64,000 nt of DNA, taken from assembly GCF_003337555.1 (NCBI RefSeq), contig NZ_QPJK01000004.1, forward strand, positions 595,320 through 659,319, written 5' to 3'. Under the pieces are notes generated by a model. It was not told where the DNA came from. It saw nothing but the letters and a program-made list of their open reading frames with translations, and did not search any database. The DNA is from Pseudorhodoferax soli (GTDB taxonomy: Bacteria; Pseudomonadota; Gammaproteobacteria; Burkholderiales; Burkholderiaceae_C). This document shows positions 18,048-26,996 of this stretch, in pieces (position 1 is the first letter of the stretch; the number at the start of each line of letters is the position of its first letter). Made by a program: the position numbers and the translations under genes.

Positions 18048-18662
18048 ATGAGAGTTCCGTTCGCGCAACTGCATGCGCCGCTGTTCGCGGTGGTGGTGTT
18101 CGGCACGCTGGCCTTGTCGCGCCTGCTCTCGCTGGTGATCCCGACGGACTTCTACTTCACGTTCCAGTCGCTGTTCTCCGACCGCAGCCCGCAGAACCTG
18201 CTGTGGTCTGCGCTGGGCAAGACCGCCGCGCCGCTGGTGGCGGGCCTCGCCGCAGGGCTCTGGTGCACGCTGCGCTGGCGCCCGGGCAGCGGGCAGGCAC
18301 TGGGCCCGCGGCCCGGCTTCGTGCGGCGCGTGCGCGGGCAGTTCGGCCCCACGCTGTTCGCGGCCGGCTTCTTCGCGGCCTTGCTGTCGGCCTGGCCTGC
18401 CATGGTCTATTGGGACCTGATGGCCAACCCCGCCGTGGCCCACCTCAAACCCGTGTTCTTCGGGCTCTATGTGCTGTACATGCTGGGCTTCGGCTATGTG
18501 AGCCTGCTCGGCCTGCTGCTGGCCATCTACCTGCACGAGCACTGGCAGGGCGGGCCGCCCGGCACGGCCTCGGTGTCGATGAAGGAGCTCTCCCGGGTCG
18601 GCGCCCTGTGGCTGTTCAACTCAGGCCTGGCCGCGACCGCCATGAAGCTGCTGACAGGCTGA
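18048..18662 (+). CDS. Hypothetical integral membrane protein
   Basis: A 204-residue protein with about five hydrophobic segments (for example LFAVVVFGTLALSRLLSLVI at the N-terminus, TLFAAGFFAALLSAWPAMVY, FFGLYVLYMLGFGYVSLLGL and a final ALWLFNSGLAATAMKLL). The ATG at 18048 follows the Shine-Dalgarno GGGAGGG and is preferred to the in-frame ATG at 18021. It ends 4 bases before the next gene, so the two probably form a pair acting together at the membrane. No family is recognised. Confidence 0.75.
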   Translation: MRVPFAQLHAPLFAVVVFGTLALSRLLSLVIPTDFYFTFQSLFSDRSPQNLLWSALGKTAAPLVAGLAAGLWCTLRWRPGSGQALGPRPGFVRRVRGQFGPTLFAAGFFAALLSAWPAMVYWDLMANPAVAHLKPVFFGLYVLYMLGFGYVSLLGLLLAIYLHEHWQGGPPGTASVSMKELSRVGALWLFNSGLAATAMKLLTG

Positions 18663-18666
18663 ACCC

Positions 18667-19509
18667 ATGGCCCGCATTCCTGAACCTGCATCCCTGAGCG
18701 CCGACGGCCGGCGCGCCTTGCGCGTGCCGCTGGTGCTGGGCGCGCTGGTGCTGGCCGCCACGCTGTGTGTCCCGGCGACGCAGTACCTGGACCTCTCCAC
18801 CCCGGAGGACCAGGGGCAGCGGTCTTTGCCCGTCCTGGTGCAAAGCCTGGAGGCGCAGGGCCGCGTGGCCGACCAGCCCGATGCCGACCGCGTGGCCGAC
18901 ACCCGCAACCTGGTGGCGGCCAACATCCTGCTGCGCTCGGGCTACCTGACGCGCGCCAGCGTGCAGACCGACCCGGCCACCAGGCGGCCGCTCTATGCGC
19001 TGTCGCTCCAGCCCGAAGTGCGGGGCTGCGCCAGCGTGCCGCAGGACGCACCGGCCGGCGCGCAGGCCAAGCCGGCGCTGCCTCTGGACGAAGCCGGCGG
19101 CCTGGCCATCGCCGCCGTGGCGGTGGAGAAGTTCAACCGCCACGCGGTGCACCGCACGCTGGAATGGGCGCTCGCGCGGTCCGTGCTGGCCCTCACCGGG
19201 CGCCTGCCAGAGCTCTCGCTGGGGCCGGCGCAGATCCGGCCTGCCGCGGTGCGGCGCCTGGTTGCGGCCGGGGTCGGGGGCGCGGCATGGCGTCCGCTCG
19301 GCCAGGACGACCACGCCCTGGCGCTGGCCCTGGGCGACGAGTGCCGGGCACTGGGGCTTGCGACGGCCCTGCTGGCCATGCAGGCCTGCACGGACTGCAG
19401 CGACCCGGCCGCGCATGCGCTGCAGGCCTATGGTGGCCAGCGTCCGCGGACCGACGCGGTGATCGACTACGTGCCGATCGTCCAGACCATGGCCGCGATG
19501 GCGCAGTAG
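18667..19509 (+). CDS. Hypothetical membrane-anchored protein
   Basis: A 280-residue protein with one N-terminal hydrophobic segment (VPLVLGALVLAATLCVPATQ, about residues 20-39) and a long, alanine-rich, probably periplasmic domain. The soluble part has pairs of cysteines (RGCASV and QACTDCSD) that could form disulfides. It starts 4 bases after the preceding membrane protein gene, indicating an operon. No catalytic motif or named domain is recognised. Confidence 0.72.
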   Translation: MARIPEPASLSADGRRALRVPLVLGALVLAATLCVPATQYLDLSTPEDQGQRSLPVLVQSLEAQGRVADQPDADRVADTRNLVAANILLRSGYLTRASVQTDPATRRPLYALSLQPEVRGCASVPQDAPAGAQAKPALPLDEAGGLAIAAVAVEKFNRHAVHRTLEWALARSVLALTGRLPELSLGPAQIRPAAVRRLVAAGVGGAAWRPLGQDDHALALALGDECRALGLATALLAMQACTDCSDPAAHALQAYGGQRPRTDAVIDYVPIVQTMAAMAQ

Positions 19510-19515
19510 CGCGCC

Positions 19516-19839
19516 TCAGCAGGCCGCCGGCCGCACCGCGCCGCGCCGGCGCAGCAGCCAGCCCTGCAGCCGTGCCAGCGGCGTGCGCGAAGGCAGCTGC
19601 ACCAGCTGCGCCTCGCCCAGGGCGTGCACGCACAGCCAGCCGGCCTGCTCCACCACATAGGCCTGGCCCTCGCCCACCTGCCGGGCGACCGGCTGCATGC
19701 GCTCGGCCAGCCAGCGCGGCGCCTCTTCGATGCGCACGGCGCCGCGCGCGGCGAGCAGCGTGGTGCCGGCGTCCACGGCCAGGTACAGGCGCTGGCCAGC
19801 GGCGAGAGGGGTGGTCTGAAGAGGGGTGGTGGCATCCAT
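19516..19839 (-). CDS. Hypothetical small protein, cupin-like
   Basis: A 107-residue protein starting MDATTPLQTTPLAAGQRLYL. The alternation LAAGQRLYLAVDAGTTLLAA, RIEEAPRWL and VEQAGWLCVHAL suggests a small beta-sandwich, somewhat like DUF2917-type proteins of Burkholderiales that contain 'L..G..l.v..G..W'. That assignment is tentative. The ATG at 19839 is used because a further upstream start adds a non-conserved leader. It converges with the gene ending at 19509 and diverges from the MocR gene at 20038. Confidence 0.6.
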   Translation of the reverse strand: MDATTPLQTTPLAAGQRLYLAVDAGTTLLAARGAVRIEEAPRWLAERMQPVARQVGEGQAYVVEQAGWLCVHALGEAQLVQLPSRTPLARLQGWLLRRRGAVRPAAC

Positions 19840-20037
19840 GGCGGGCTCCGGTTCAAGGGGTCAGAACATGGGCACATCGTAGGCAGGGGCTTCTGTGCGG
19901 AACAGGCACAGCAGCCACCCATCTGCACCGGAACAGCGACACCGAAAAGTCATCTGTTATGGTCCTTCGGCCCGCCATCTGCATCTGTTCGGCCGCCAGC
20001 CTGCGGCGCAAGATCACGCCCACTTCCCCTCCGCCCC

Positions 20038-21501
20038 ATGCCTTCCACGCCCCGATACCGCCAGATCGCCGAGCACTACCTGCAGGCCATCCGGGCCGAT
20101 GCGCTGCAGCCGGGGGACCGCCTGCCCTCGCTGCGCGAACTCATGCAGCTGCACGGCGTGAGCCTGTCCACCGCGCTGCAGGTGTGCCGCACCCTGGAGA
20201 GCGAGGGCTGGGCCGAGGCGCGCGAGCGCTCGGGCTACTTCGTGACGCGGCCGCGGCGCCTGAAGATCGTGCCCATGGACGAGCCGGCCACCGACCGCGC
20301 GCCGGACCCGGCGCAGTTCGTCGGCATCCACGAGAAGGTGTCGGCCTTCGTGACGCAGCGGCGCGCGCACGCGGTGCACCTGAACCTGTCGACCGCACGC
20401 GGCGCGCCCGCGCTGTATCCGGCCGAGGCCATGCGCAACGCCGTCACGCGGGCGCTGCGCCAGCATCCCGAACTGCTGACCCAGGCCACGCCCTCGCGCG
20501 AGCGCACGCCGTTCCGCGAAGCCGTGGCCCAGCGCGCCGTGCGCGTGGGCATGGCCTTGTCGCCCGAGGAGGTGCTGCCCACGCACGGCTGCATCGAGGC
20601 GCTGAACCTGGCGCTGCGCGCCGTGGCCCAGCCCGGCGACACGGTGGCCGTGGAGTCGCCCACCTTCTACGGCCTGCTGCAGGTGCTGGAGACGCTGGGC
20701 ATGCGCGCGCTGGAGATCCCTACGAGCCCGCAGACCGGCCTGTCGATCGAGGCGCTGGAGCTGGCCATCGCGGCCTACCGCGACATCAAGGCGGTGGTGG
20801 TGGTGCCGCACCTGCAGAACCCGCTGGGCAGCGTGATGCCGGACGCGCACAAGGCCCGGCTCGCGGCGCTGTGCGAGCAGCACGGCATGGCACTGATCGA
20901 GGACGACACCTACAGCGAGCTGCTGGACGCGCCAGCCCCGGCCCGCGCACTCAAGTCCTTCGACCGCAGCGGCAACATCATCCACTGCGCTTCGCTGCAC
21001 AAGGTGCTGGCGCCGGGGTTGCGGCTGGGGTGGATCAACGCGGGCCGCTGGCAGGCGCGCGTGGAGATGCTCAAGTACGCCCAGTCGCGCAGCAACGAGG
21101 CGCTGGCGCAGTGGGCGGCCGGGGGCTTCATGGCCTCGGGCGGCTACGACAGGCACCTCAAGCAGCTGCGCGCCAGCCTGCGCACGCAGCGCGAGCGCAC
21201 GGCCGAGGCGATCACGCAGCACTTTCCGCCCGGCACGCGGCTGAACCTGCCACCGGGTGGGCTGCAGCTGTGGGTGGAGCTGCCGCGGCAGCTGTCGTCG
21301 GTGGCGGTGTTCGACGCGGCGCTGCGCGAGCACATCCTGGTGGCGCCGGGCACGCTGTTCTCCAACACCACGCGCTGCGACCACTATGTGCGCATCAACT
21401 GCGGCCTGCCGTGGACACCGGCGCTGGAGGCCGGCCTGCGGCGGCTGGGCGAGATCGTGTGCGCCCAGTACGCGGCCGGGGCGGTGCGCGCCGCCGCGTA
21501 G
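20038..21501 (+). CDS. MocR-type regulator: GntR domain fused to PLP aminotransferase fold
   Basis: A 487-residue two-domain protein. Residues 1-75 form a GntR winged helix (LQPGDRLPSLRELMQLHGVS then LSTALQVCRTLESEGW). From about 115 an aspartate-aminotransferase-fold domain follows, with HGCIEALNLALRAVAQPGDT, PHLQNPLGSVM (PLP-ring Asn), IEDDTYSELL and the PLP-binding lysine in SLHKVLAPGLRLGW. MocR proteins use PLP, often with an amino acid, to control a divergent or nearby gene. The start at 20038 is the first ATG before the GntR domain. No obvious target is adjacent; the upstream neighbour on the other strand is the small protein at 19516. Confidence 0.9.
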   Translation: MPSTPRYRQIAEHYLQAIRADALQPGDRLPSLRELMQLHGVSLSTALQVCRTLESEGWAEARERSGYFVTRPRRLKIVPMDEPATDRAPDPAQFVGIHEKVSAFVTQRRAHAVHLNLSTARGAPALYPAEAMRNAVTRALRQHPELLTQATPSRERTPFREAVAQRAVRVGMALSPEEVLPTHGCIEALNLALRAVAQPGDTVAVESPTFYGLLQVLETLGMRALEIPTSPQTGLSIEALELAIAAYRDIKAVVVVPHLQNPLGSVMPDAHKARLAALCEQHGMALIEDDTYSELLDAPAPARALKSFDRSGNIIHCASLHKVLAPGLRLGWINAGRWQARVEMLKYAQSRSNEALAQWAAGGFMASGGYDRHLKQLRASLRTQRERTAEAITQHFPPGTRLNLPPGGLQLWVELPRQLSSVAVFDAALREHILVAPGTLFSNTTRCDHYVRINCGLPWTPALEAGLRRLGEIVCAQYAAGAVRAAA

Positions 21502-21539
21502 GCGCTGCGCGGCGGGGCCGGCGCCCCAGCCGCAGGCGC

Positions 21540-22508
21540 CTATTCGATCTTCGCGCCCGAAGCCTCGACGATGCCCTTCCACTTCTGGTAGTCGCTCTTG
21601 ACCAGCGCGCCGAACTGATCGGCCGTCATGCGCTGGATCTCGGCGCCCTGGGCCTGCACCGCAGCCACCATGTCGGGCATGGCGAGGACTTTGTCGACCT
21701 CGTTGTGCACGGTGGCAACGATCTCCTTGGGCGTGGCCGCCGGCAGGAACAGGCCATACCAGGTGCTGACGTCGAAGTCCTTGTAGCCGAGTTCGGCCAC
21801 GGTCGGGATCTCGGGCGCGGTGGAGCTGCGCTTGGCCGAGGTCACGGCCAGTGCACGCAGCTTGCCCGACTTGAGCTGGCCGATGGCCGAGGGCAGCGAA
21901 GACACCATCAGGTCCACGTTGCCGGCCAGCACGTCCATCATGGCCGGGTTGGAGCCCTTGTACGGCACATGGCGGATGTTGATACCGGCAGCGGTCTTGA
22001 AGATCTCGCCGGCCAGGTGGATGGTGGTGCCATTGCCGGGCGAGCCGTAGGTGATCGTGTCCGGCGCGTTGCGCGCCGCGGCCACCACGTCGCCCAGCGT
22101 GCGAAAGCGCGAGGTGCTGGACGTGACGATGACCACCGGCGTGTAGGCGATGTGCGAGACCGCGACCAGGTCGCGCGTGGGGTCCCACGGCAGGTTCTTG
22201 TACAGCCAGGGCCCGACGACCAGGTTGTCCTTCTGGCCCATGACCATCTCGTAGCCCGTGGGCGCGGCACGCACGGCCTCGCCGATGCCCACGGTGCCGC
22301 CGGCACCGGCGCGGTTGTCGGCCACCACCGTCCACTTGACGTGCTCGGTCAGCTTGGTGGCCACCAGGCGCGACAGGATGTCGGTGCCGCCGCCGGGCGG
22401 GAACGGCACGATCAAACGGATCGGCTTGCTCGGATAGGCCTGGGCGAGCGACAGGCCCGGGGCCAGCGCGCCGGCGGCCAGCGCGCTGCAGAAGGTGCGG
22501 CGGAACAT
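21540..22508 (-). CDS. Bug-family tripartite tricarboxylate transporter substrate-binding protein
   Basis: A 322-residue periplasmic binding protein. From the ATG at 22508 (SD AAGGAGAC) it has a signal peptide MFRRTFCSALAAGALAPGLS ending in LAQA, then the Bug opening YPSKPIRLIVPFPPGGGTDI. Later NRAGAGGTVGIGEAVRAAPT, AGEIFKTAAGINIRHVPYKG and MRMTADQ-like blocks also fit. The longer open frame (to 22685) is only GC-driven. No TctA/TctB membrane subunits are encoded nearby, as usual for the expanded Bug family in Comamonadaceae and Bordetella. It lies 38 bases after the aldehyde dehydrogenase gene, so the ligand may be a semialdehyde precursor or dicarboxylate. Confidence 0.92.
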   Translation of the reverse strand: MFRRTFCSALAAGALAPGLSLAQAYPSKPIRLIVPFPPGGGTDILSRLVATKLTEHVKWTVVADNRAGAGGTVGIGEAVRAAPTGYEMVMGQKDNLVVGPWLYKNLPWDPTRDLVAVSHIAYTPVVIVTSSTSRFRTLGDVVAAARNAPDTITYGSPGNGTTIHLAGEIFKTAAGINIRHVPYKGSNPAMMDVLAGNVDLMVSSLPSAIGQLKSGKLRALAVTSAKRSSTAPEIPTVAELGYKDFDVSTWYGLFLPAATPKEIVATVHNEVDKVLAMPDMVAAVQAQGAEIQRMTADQFGALVKSDYQKWKGIVEASGAKIE

Positions 22509-22546
22509 CGAAGTCTCCTTGTTGGTATGGCTCACCGGGCGCACGC

Positions 22547-23986
22547 TCAGACGTTGGTGATCGACACCGAACGCGTGTTCAGGTAGGCCTCCATGGCCTC
22601 CGGGCCGCCTTCGGAGCCGTAGCCCGAATCCTTGATGCCGCCGAACGGCAGTTCGGCCGAGGGCGTGGCGGGCTGGTTGATCCACAGCATGCCGACTTCC
22701 ACGCGCTGCGACAGGATGTGCGCGTTCTTCAGCGAGCTGGTGAACGCGTAGCCGGCCAGGCCGAAGGACAGGCGGTTGGCTTCGCTGATGGCGTCCTCGA
22801 TCTTGTCGAACGGGCGGATCGCGGCCATGGGGCCGAAGGGCTCGTCGTTGAAGACCTTGGCCGACAGCGGCACGTCGTTCAGGATGGTGGGCTGCCAGAA
22901 GTTGCCGGAATCGCCGATGCGTTCGCCACCGGCCAGCAGCGTCGCGCCCTGCTTCACCGCGTCCTGCGTGAACTCGGCCATGGCGGTCAGGCGGCGCGGG
23001 TTGGCCAGCGGGCCCATGGTGGTGCCTTCGGTCAGGCCGTCACCGACCTTGAGGCCGCGTGCGTAGGTGGCCAGCGTCTCGGCGAATTCCTTCTGCACGC
23101 TGCCGTGCACCAGGAAGCGCGTGGGCGAGATGCAGACCTGGCCGGCGTTGCGGAACTTGGCGGCACCGGCGGCCTTGACGGCCAGCGCGATGTCGGCGTC
23201 GTCGCAGACGATCACGGGGGCGTGGCCGCCCAGTTCCATGGTCACGCGCTTCATGTGCTGGCCCGCCAGGCCGGCCAGCATCTTGCCCACCGGCGTGGAG
23301 CCCGTGAACGTGACCTTGCGGATGATCGGGTGCGGGATCAGGTAGTTGGAGATCTCGGCCGGGTTGCCGTAGACCAGGCCGACCACGCCGGCAGGCAGGC
23401 CGGCATCGGCGAACGCCTGGATCAGCGCGGCGGGCGAGGCCGGCGTCTCTTCGGGGGCCTTGATCAGCATGGAACAACCGCTGGCCAGGGCAGCCGACAG
23501 CTTGCGCACCACCTGGTTGATCGGGAAGTTCCAAGGCGTGAAGGCGGCGACCGGGCCGATCGGGTCCTTCACGACCAGCTGGCGCACGGCCAGGCTGCCG
23601 CGCGAGGGCACGATGCGGCCGTACACGCGTTGGCCTTCGTCGGCGAACCACTCGATGATGTCCGCGGCGGCCATGGCTTCGCCCTTGGCCTCGGCCAGCG
23701 GCTTGCCGTTTTCCTGGGTCAGCACGGCGCCGATCTCGGCGGCGCGTTCGCGCATCAGCGCGGCGGCGCGGCGCATGGTGCGGGCGCGCTCGATGGCCGG
23801 GATGTCGCGCCAGACTTCGAAGCCCTTCTGCGCAGCGGCCAGGGCGCGGTCCAGGTCCTTGACGCCGGCATGCGCCACGCGGCCGATTTCCTTGCCCGTG
23901 GACGGGTTGAACACGGCCAGCGTGCGGCCGTCGGCGGCGTCCTGCCATTCACCGGCGATGAAGAGTTGGGTGCTGGGGTAGGTCAT
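22547..23986 (-). CDS. NAD(P)-dependent aldehyde dehydrogenase (succinate-semialdehyde dehydrogenase type)
   Basis: A 479-residue ALDH. The start [20 protein letters not shown] at 23986 follows a CAGGAGC Shine-Dalgarno; the upstream open frame is not conserved-looking. Catalytic residues are E251 in [11 protein letters not shown] and C285 in [12 protein letters not shown]; the cofactor loop is [10 protein letters not shown] (149-158) and [10 protein letters not shown] lies at about 225-234. The ISPTRF stretch and overall pattern resemble GabD/SauS-like succinate or sulfo-semialdehyde dehydrogenases. The enzyme oxidises an aldehyde to an acid in the cytoplasm. It leads a two-gene operon with the Bug protein at 21540. 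Confidence 0.9.
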   Translation of the reverse strand: MTYPSTQLFIAGEWQDAADGRTLAVFNPSTGKEIGRVAHAGVKDLDRALAAAQKGFEVWRDIPAIERARTMRRAAALMRERAAEIGAVLTQENGKPLAEAKGEAMAAADIIEWFADEGQRVYGRIVPSRGSLAVRQLVVKDPIGPVAAFTPWNFPINQVVRKLSAALASGCSMLIKAPEETPASPAALIQAFADAGLPAGVVGLVYGNPAEISNYLIPHPIIRKVTFTGSTPVGKMLAGLAGQHMKRVTMELGGHAPVIVCDDADIALAVKAAGAAKFRNAGQVCISPTRFLVHGSVQKEFAETLATYARGLKVGDGLTEGTTMGPLANPRRLTAMAEFTQDAVKQGATLLAGGERIGDSGNFWQPTILNDVPLSAKVFNDEPFGPMAAIRPFDKIEDAISEANRLSFGLAGYAFTSSLKNAHILSQRVEVGMLWINQPATPSAELPFGGIKDSGYGSEGGPEAMEAYLNTRSVSITNV

Positions 23987-24119
23987 GACAAGCTCCTGGA
24001 GAGGTGTTGGACAAGGCGTCGGAAGACGGAAAGCCGGCGATTGTCCATGGTTTCGCTGGCGGCCACGGACGTGGCCAGCCACAGCCCCGCAGCGGCTACG
24101 GGACTGGCTGAGACGGGAT

Positions 24120-24311
24120 TCAGGCGCGCAGGAAGGAGCGGCTGCCGTGCCCGCGCACACGCGCCAGCCGGCGCATGAGCCGGTCGATGGCGACCGGGTC
24201 GGGATCGGCGTCGCACTGCAGCTCGAACAGCGTCGCGCGCAGGCGCCCGATCAGCCGGGCCTGGCGCAGGCTGGGCGTGGGGCGGGGTGCGGGCTGGCGG
24301 TGGTCGGGCAT
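24120..24311 (-). CDS. Hypothetical small protein (63 aa)
   Basis: From the ATG at 24311 the frame gives [20 protein letters not shown], then a helix-rich stretch ending [20 protein letters not shown]. It is basic (many arginines) and has no recognised domain. Its reality rests on its position between two well-supported genes and a plausible length; the start could also be further upstream. Modest confidence. Confidence 0.4.
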   Translation of the reverse strand: MPDHRQPAPRPTPSLRQARLIGRLRATLFELQCDADPDPVAIDRLMRRLARVRGHGSRSFLRA

Positions 24312-24475
24312 GGAGGGGCTCCCGGAGGGATGGGGCGGACGACAGGGCCGCACGCGCCCATTGTGGGAACGGCGCTGCCGGCGCGGCGTCGGTCCGCGGC
24401 CAGCGGCCATGTAGGCTGCGGGACGACAGCGCGCCACAGCGACAATGCCCGGCTTTCACCGCCGGAGACCGCCCC

Positions 24476-24883
24476 ATGCCCCATCTCGTCGTGCTCTACA
24501 GCCCCAACGTGGAACCGGCCACCGACATGGGCGCGCTGTGCCGCCAGCTGTCAGACACCATGCTGGCGCAGCGCGACGACGCCGGCAAACAGGTCTTCCC
24601 GACCGGCGGCACGCGCGTGCTGGCCTTCGCGGCGGCGCACTACGCCGTGGCCGACCACCAGGGCGACTACGCCTTCATCTACCTGAACCTGCGCATGGCC
24701 AAGGGCCGGCCCGCGGCGCTGCAGCAGCGCATCGGCGAGGCGCTGATCGCCGCTGTGCGCGAGCAGCTGGCGCCGGTTTTCGGCAGCCGCCCCATCGGCG
24801 TGACGCTGCAGATCGACGAAGGCCATGAGGTCTTCGACGCCAAGCACAGCAACCTGCACCCGCTGTTCGGCCCGCCGGTCTGA
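24476..24883 (+). CDS. 5-carboxymethyl-2-hydroxymuconate delta-isomerase-like protein (tautomerase superfamily)
   Basis: A 135-residue protein opening MPHLVVLYSPNVEP with the catalytic N-terminal proline (Pro1 after Met removal) of the CHMI/HpaF family. Length and the later YAFIYLNLRMAKGRPAALQQ and IGVTLQIDEGHEV segments also fit. The family isomerises 5-carboxymethyl-2-hydroxymuconate in homoprotocatechuate degradation, but orphan copies such as this one, with no other hpa gene nearby, are common and may act on other enols. The start at 24476 is fixed by the need for Pro2. It is monocistronic. Confidence 0.82.
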   Translation: MPHLVVLYSPNVEPATDMGALCRQLSDTMLAQRDDAGKQVFPTGGTRVLAFAAAHYAVADHQGDYAFIYLNLRMAKGRPAALQQRIGEALIAAVREQLAPVFGSRPIGVTLQIDEGHEVFDAKHSNLHPLFGPPV

Positions 24884-25016
24884 ACCCCGGGCGCCAGACC
24901 ATGGCGCACCGCAACATACTAGAAAACACGGGTATCGGCGGCACTGGCGCGCACCCACAATGGCGCGCCCAGCGGCACCAATGCCGCGCACCACTTGTCC
25001 ACCCGAGGAGTACAAA

Positions 25017-26006
25017 ATGTCCATGAACCGCCGCCAACTGCTGCAGTCCGCCAGCGCCGGCGCCCTGCTGTCGGCCATCGGCCAGCAGGCCCTGGCCCAG
25101 GCCCACCCGGAGCTGCTGCGCATCATCACCGGCTTCGCGGCCGGCGGCACCTCGGACACCATCTGCCGGCGTGTCGCCACGCAGCTGGCGCCCAGCTACG
25201 CCAAGACCGCTGTGGTGGAGAACCGCACCGGCGCGGGCGGCCAGATCGCCATCCAGTTCGTCAAGTCGGCCGCGCCGGACGGCGCCACGCTGCTGCAGAC
25301 GCCCACGTCCATGCTGACGATCTACCCACACATCTACAAGAAGCTGGCATACGACCCCAAGGCCGACCTGGCGCCCGTCTCGCTGGGCTGCGTGTTCGAT
25401 TTCGGCCTGGCCGTGGGCCCGGCCGTGCCGGCCAGCGTCAAGAGCGTGCCCGAGTTCCTGGCCTGGGCCAAGGCGAACCCGGCCGGCGCCAACTTCGGTT
25501 CGCCTGCGGCCGGCTCCACGCCGCACTTCATCGGTGCGCTGCTGGGCAAGAGCGCGGGCGTGGACCTGAAGCACGCGGCCTACCGCGGCACCCAGCCCGC
25601 CATGCTGGACCTGCTGGGCGGCAACGTCTCGGCGGTGTCGGGCCCGGTCGGCGACCTCACGCAGCACCTGCCCAGCGGCAAGGTGCGCATCCTCGGCACC
25701 TCGGGCAGCAAGCGCAACCGCTTCGCGCCCGACGTGCCGACCTACGATGAGCAAGGCATCAAGGAGGGCACGCACAGCGAGTGGTTCGCCTTCTTCCTGC
25801 CCGCCAAGACCCCGGCCGACACCGTCAGCCACCTGAATGCCGCGATGAAGACCGCACTGGCCAACAAGGACGTGGTCGACGGCCTGGCCGGCTTCGGCCT
25901 GGAAGCCATGTCGTCCTCGCCGGCCGAACTGGCCGAGCTGGTGGCGCGCGACACGGCCAAGTGGGGACCGATCGTGAAGGCCGTGGGCTTCACGGCCGAA
26001 GGCTGA
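25017..26006 (+). CDS. Bug-family tripartite tricarboxylate transporter substrate-binding protein
   Basis: A 329-residue periplasmic binding protein. The ATG at 25017 (SD CGAGGAG) starts a signal with a twin-arginine-like MNRRQLLQSASAGALLSAIG ending ALAQA, then LRIITGFAAGGTSDTICRRV, NRTGAGGQIAIQFVKSAAPD and KHAAYRGTQPAMLDLLGG, the Bug layout. The first strand has GFAAGG instead of the commoner PFPPGG, which is one of the recognised variants. Its stop overlaps the start of the ketopantoate-reductase-like gene by one base (TGATG), so the two are co-translated. Confidence 0.9.
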   Translation: MSMNRRQLLQSASAGALLSAIGQQALAQAHPELLRIITGFAAGGTSDTICRRVATQLAPSYAKTAVVENRTGAGGQIAIQFVKSAAPDGATLLQTPTSMLTIYPHIYKKLAYDPKADLAPVSLGCVFDFGLAVGPAVPASVKSVPEFLAWAKANPAGANFGSPAAGSTPHFIGALLGKSAGVDLKHAAYRGTQPAMLDLLGGNVSAVSGPVGDLTQHLPSGKVRILGTSGSKRNRFAPDVPTYDEQGIKEGTHSEWFAFFLPAKTPADTVSHLNAAMKTALANKDVVDGLAGFGLEAMSSSPAELAELVARDTAKWGPIVKAVGFTAEG

Positions 26007-26995
26007 TGCCGGCGCGCTTCCAACGCGTCTGCGTGTTCGGCGCAGGCGCCATCGGCGGCTGGATCGGCGCCCGGCTGGCCCTGGCCGGCTGCGACCTGAG
26101 CGCCGTGGCGCGCGGCGAGACGCTGGCCGCCCTGCAGGCCCATGGCCTGCGGCTGGACCAGGGCGGCGAGACGCTGACCGCCCCCGTCCGCGCCAGCGCC
26201 GACCCGGCCACGCTCGGCGTGCAGGACCTCGTGCTGGTGGCCGTGAAGGCCCCCGCGATGGCCCAGGTGGCCGAGCGCATCGCGCCGCTGCTGGGGCCGC
26301 AGACCGTGGTGCTGACGGCCATGAACGGCGTGCCGTGGTGGTTCTTCCAGGGCTTCGGCGGCACCTACGCCGGCCGCAGCCTGGAAAGCGTGGACCCGGG
26401 CGGGCGCATCGCCGCTGCGATCCCGGCCGGAAACGTGCTCGGCTGCATCGTGCACGCCAGCTGCGCGCTGCACGGCTCGGGCTTCGTCAAGCACCACTTC
26501 GGCAACCAGTTGATCCTGGGCGAGCCGGCCGGCGGCGCAAGCGAACGCGTGCTGGCCCTGGCCGCGCTGCTGGCCAAGGCCGGCATCGACACCCAGGTGT
26601 CCGAGCAGATCCAGAAGGACTGCTGGTACAAGCTCTGGGGCAACATGACCGTGAACCCGATCAGCGCGATCACCGGCGTGACCACCGACCAGATCATGGA
26701 CGACGAGCTGGTACGCGGCCTGGTCACCCAGGTGATGCTGGAGGCCAAGGAGATCGGCGCGCGCATCGGCATCCCGATCGCGCAGCGGCCCGAAGACCGC
26801 CACGCCGTGACGCGCAAGCTCGGCGCGTTCAAGACCTCGATGCTGCAGGACGTGGAAGCCGGCCGGCCCGTGGAACTCGACGCCCTGGTCGGCGCCGTGC
26901 GCGAGCTGGGCCAGATCACGCAGACGCCGACACCGTTCACCGACGCCTTGTTCGGCCTGGCCCGGTTGCACGCCCGCGGACGCGGGCTGTACTGA
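26006..26995 (+). CDS. 2-dehydropantoate 2-reductase family protein (ApbA/PanE)
   Basis: A 329-residue oxidoreductase. The NADP-binding Rossmann motif is VCVFGAGAIGGWIGARLALA (residues 8-27). The C-terminal helical domain contains the catalytic-lysine region KDCWYKLWGNMTVNPISAIT, and then GIPIAQRPEDRH. PanE reduces ketopantoate to pantoate in coenzyme A synthesis, but copies coupled to a Bug transporter gene, as here, are more likely catabolic 2-oxo-acid reductases; that is inference. It is translationally coupled to the Bug gene (TGATG) and ends 1 base from the convergent Bug gene at 26997. Confidence 0.87.
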   Translation: MPARFQRVCVFGAGAIGGWIGARLALAGCDLSAVARGETLAALQAHGLRLDQGGETLTAPVRASADPATLGVQDLVLVAVKAPAMAQVAERIAPLLGPQTVVLTAMNGVPWWFFQGFGGTYAGRSLESVDPGGRIAAAIPAGNVLGCIVHASCALHGSGFVKHHFGNQLILGEPAGGASERVLALAALLAKAGIDTQVSEQIQKDCWYKLWGNMTVNPISAITGVTTDQIMDDELVRGLVTQVMLEAKEIGARIGIPIAQRPEDRHAVTRKLGAFKTSMLQDVEAGRPVELDALVGAVRELGQITQTPTPFTDALFGLARLHARGRGLY

Positions 26996-26996
26996 C

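Noticed and set aside
18765-22586. Plus-strand open frame of about 1,270 codons
   Set aside because: Arg/Pro/Ala-rich shadow translation spanning several genes on both strands; no start signal and no family likeness.
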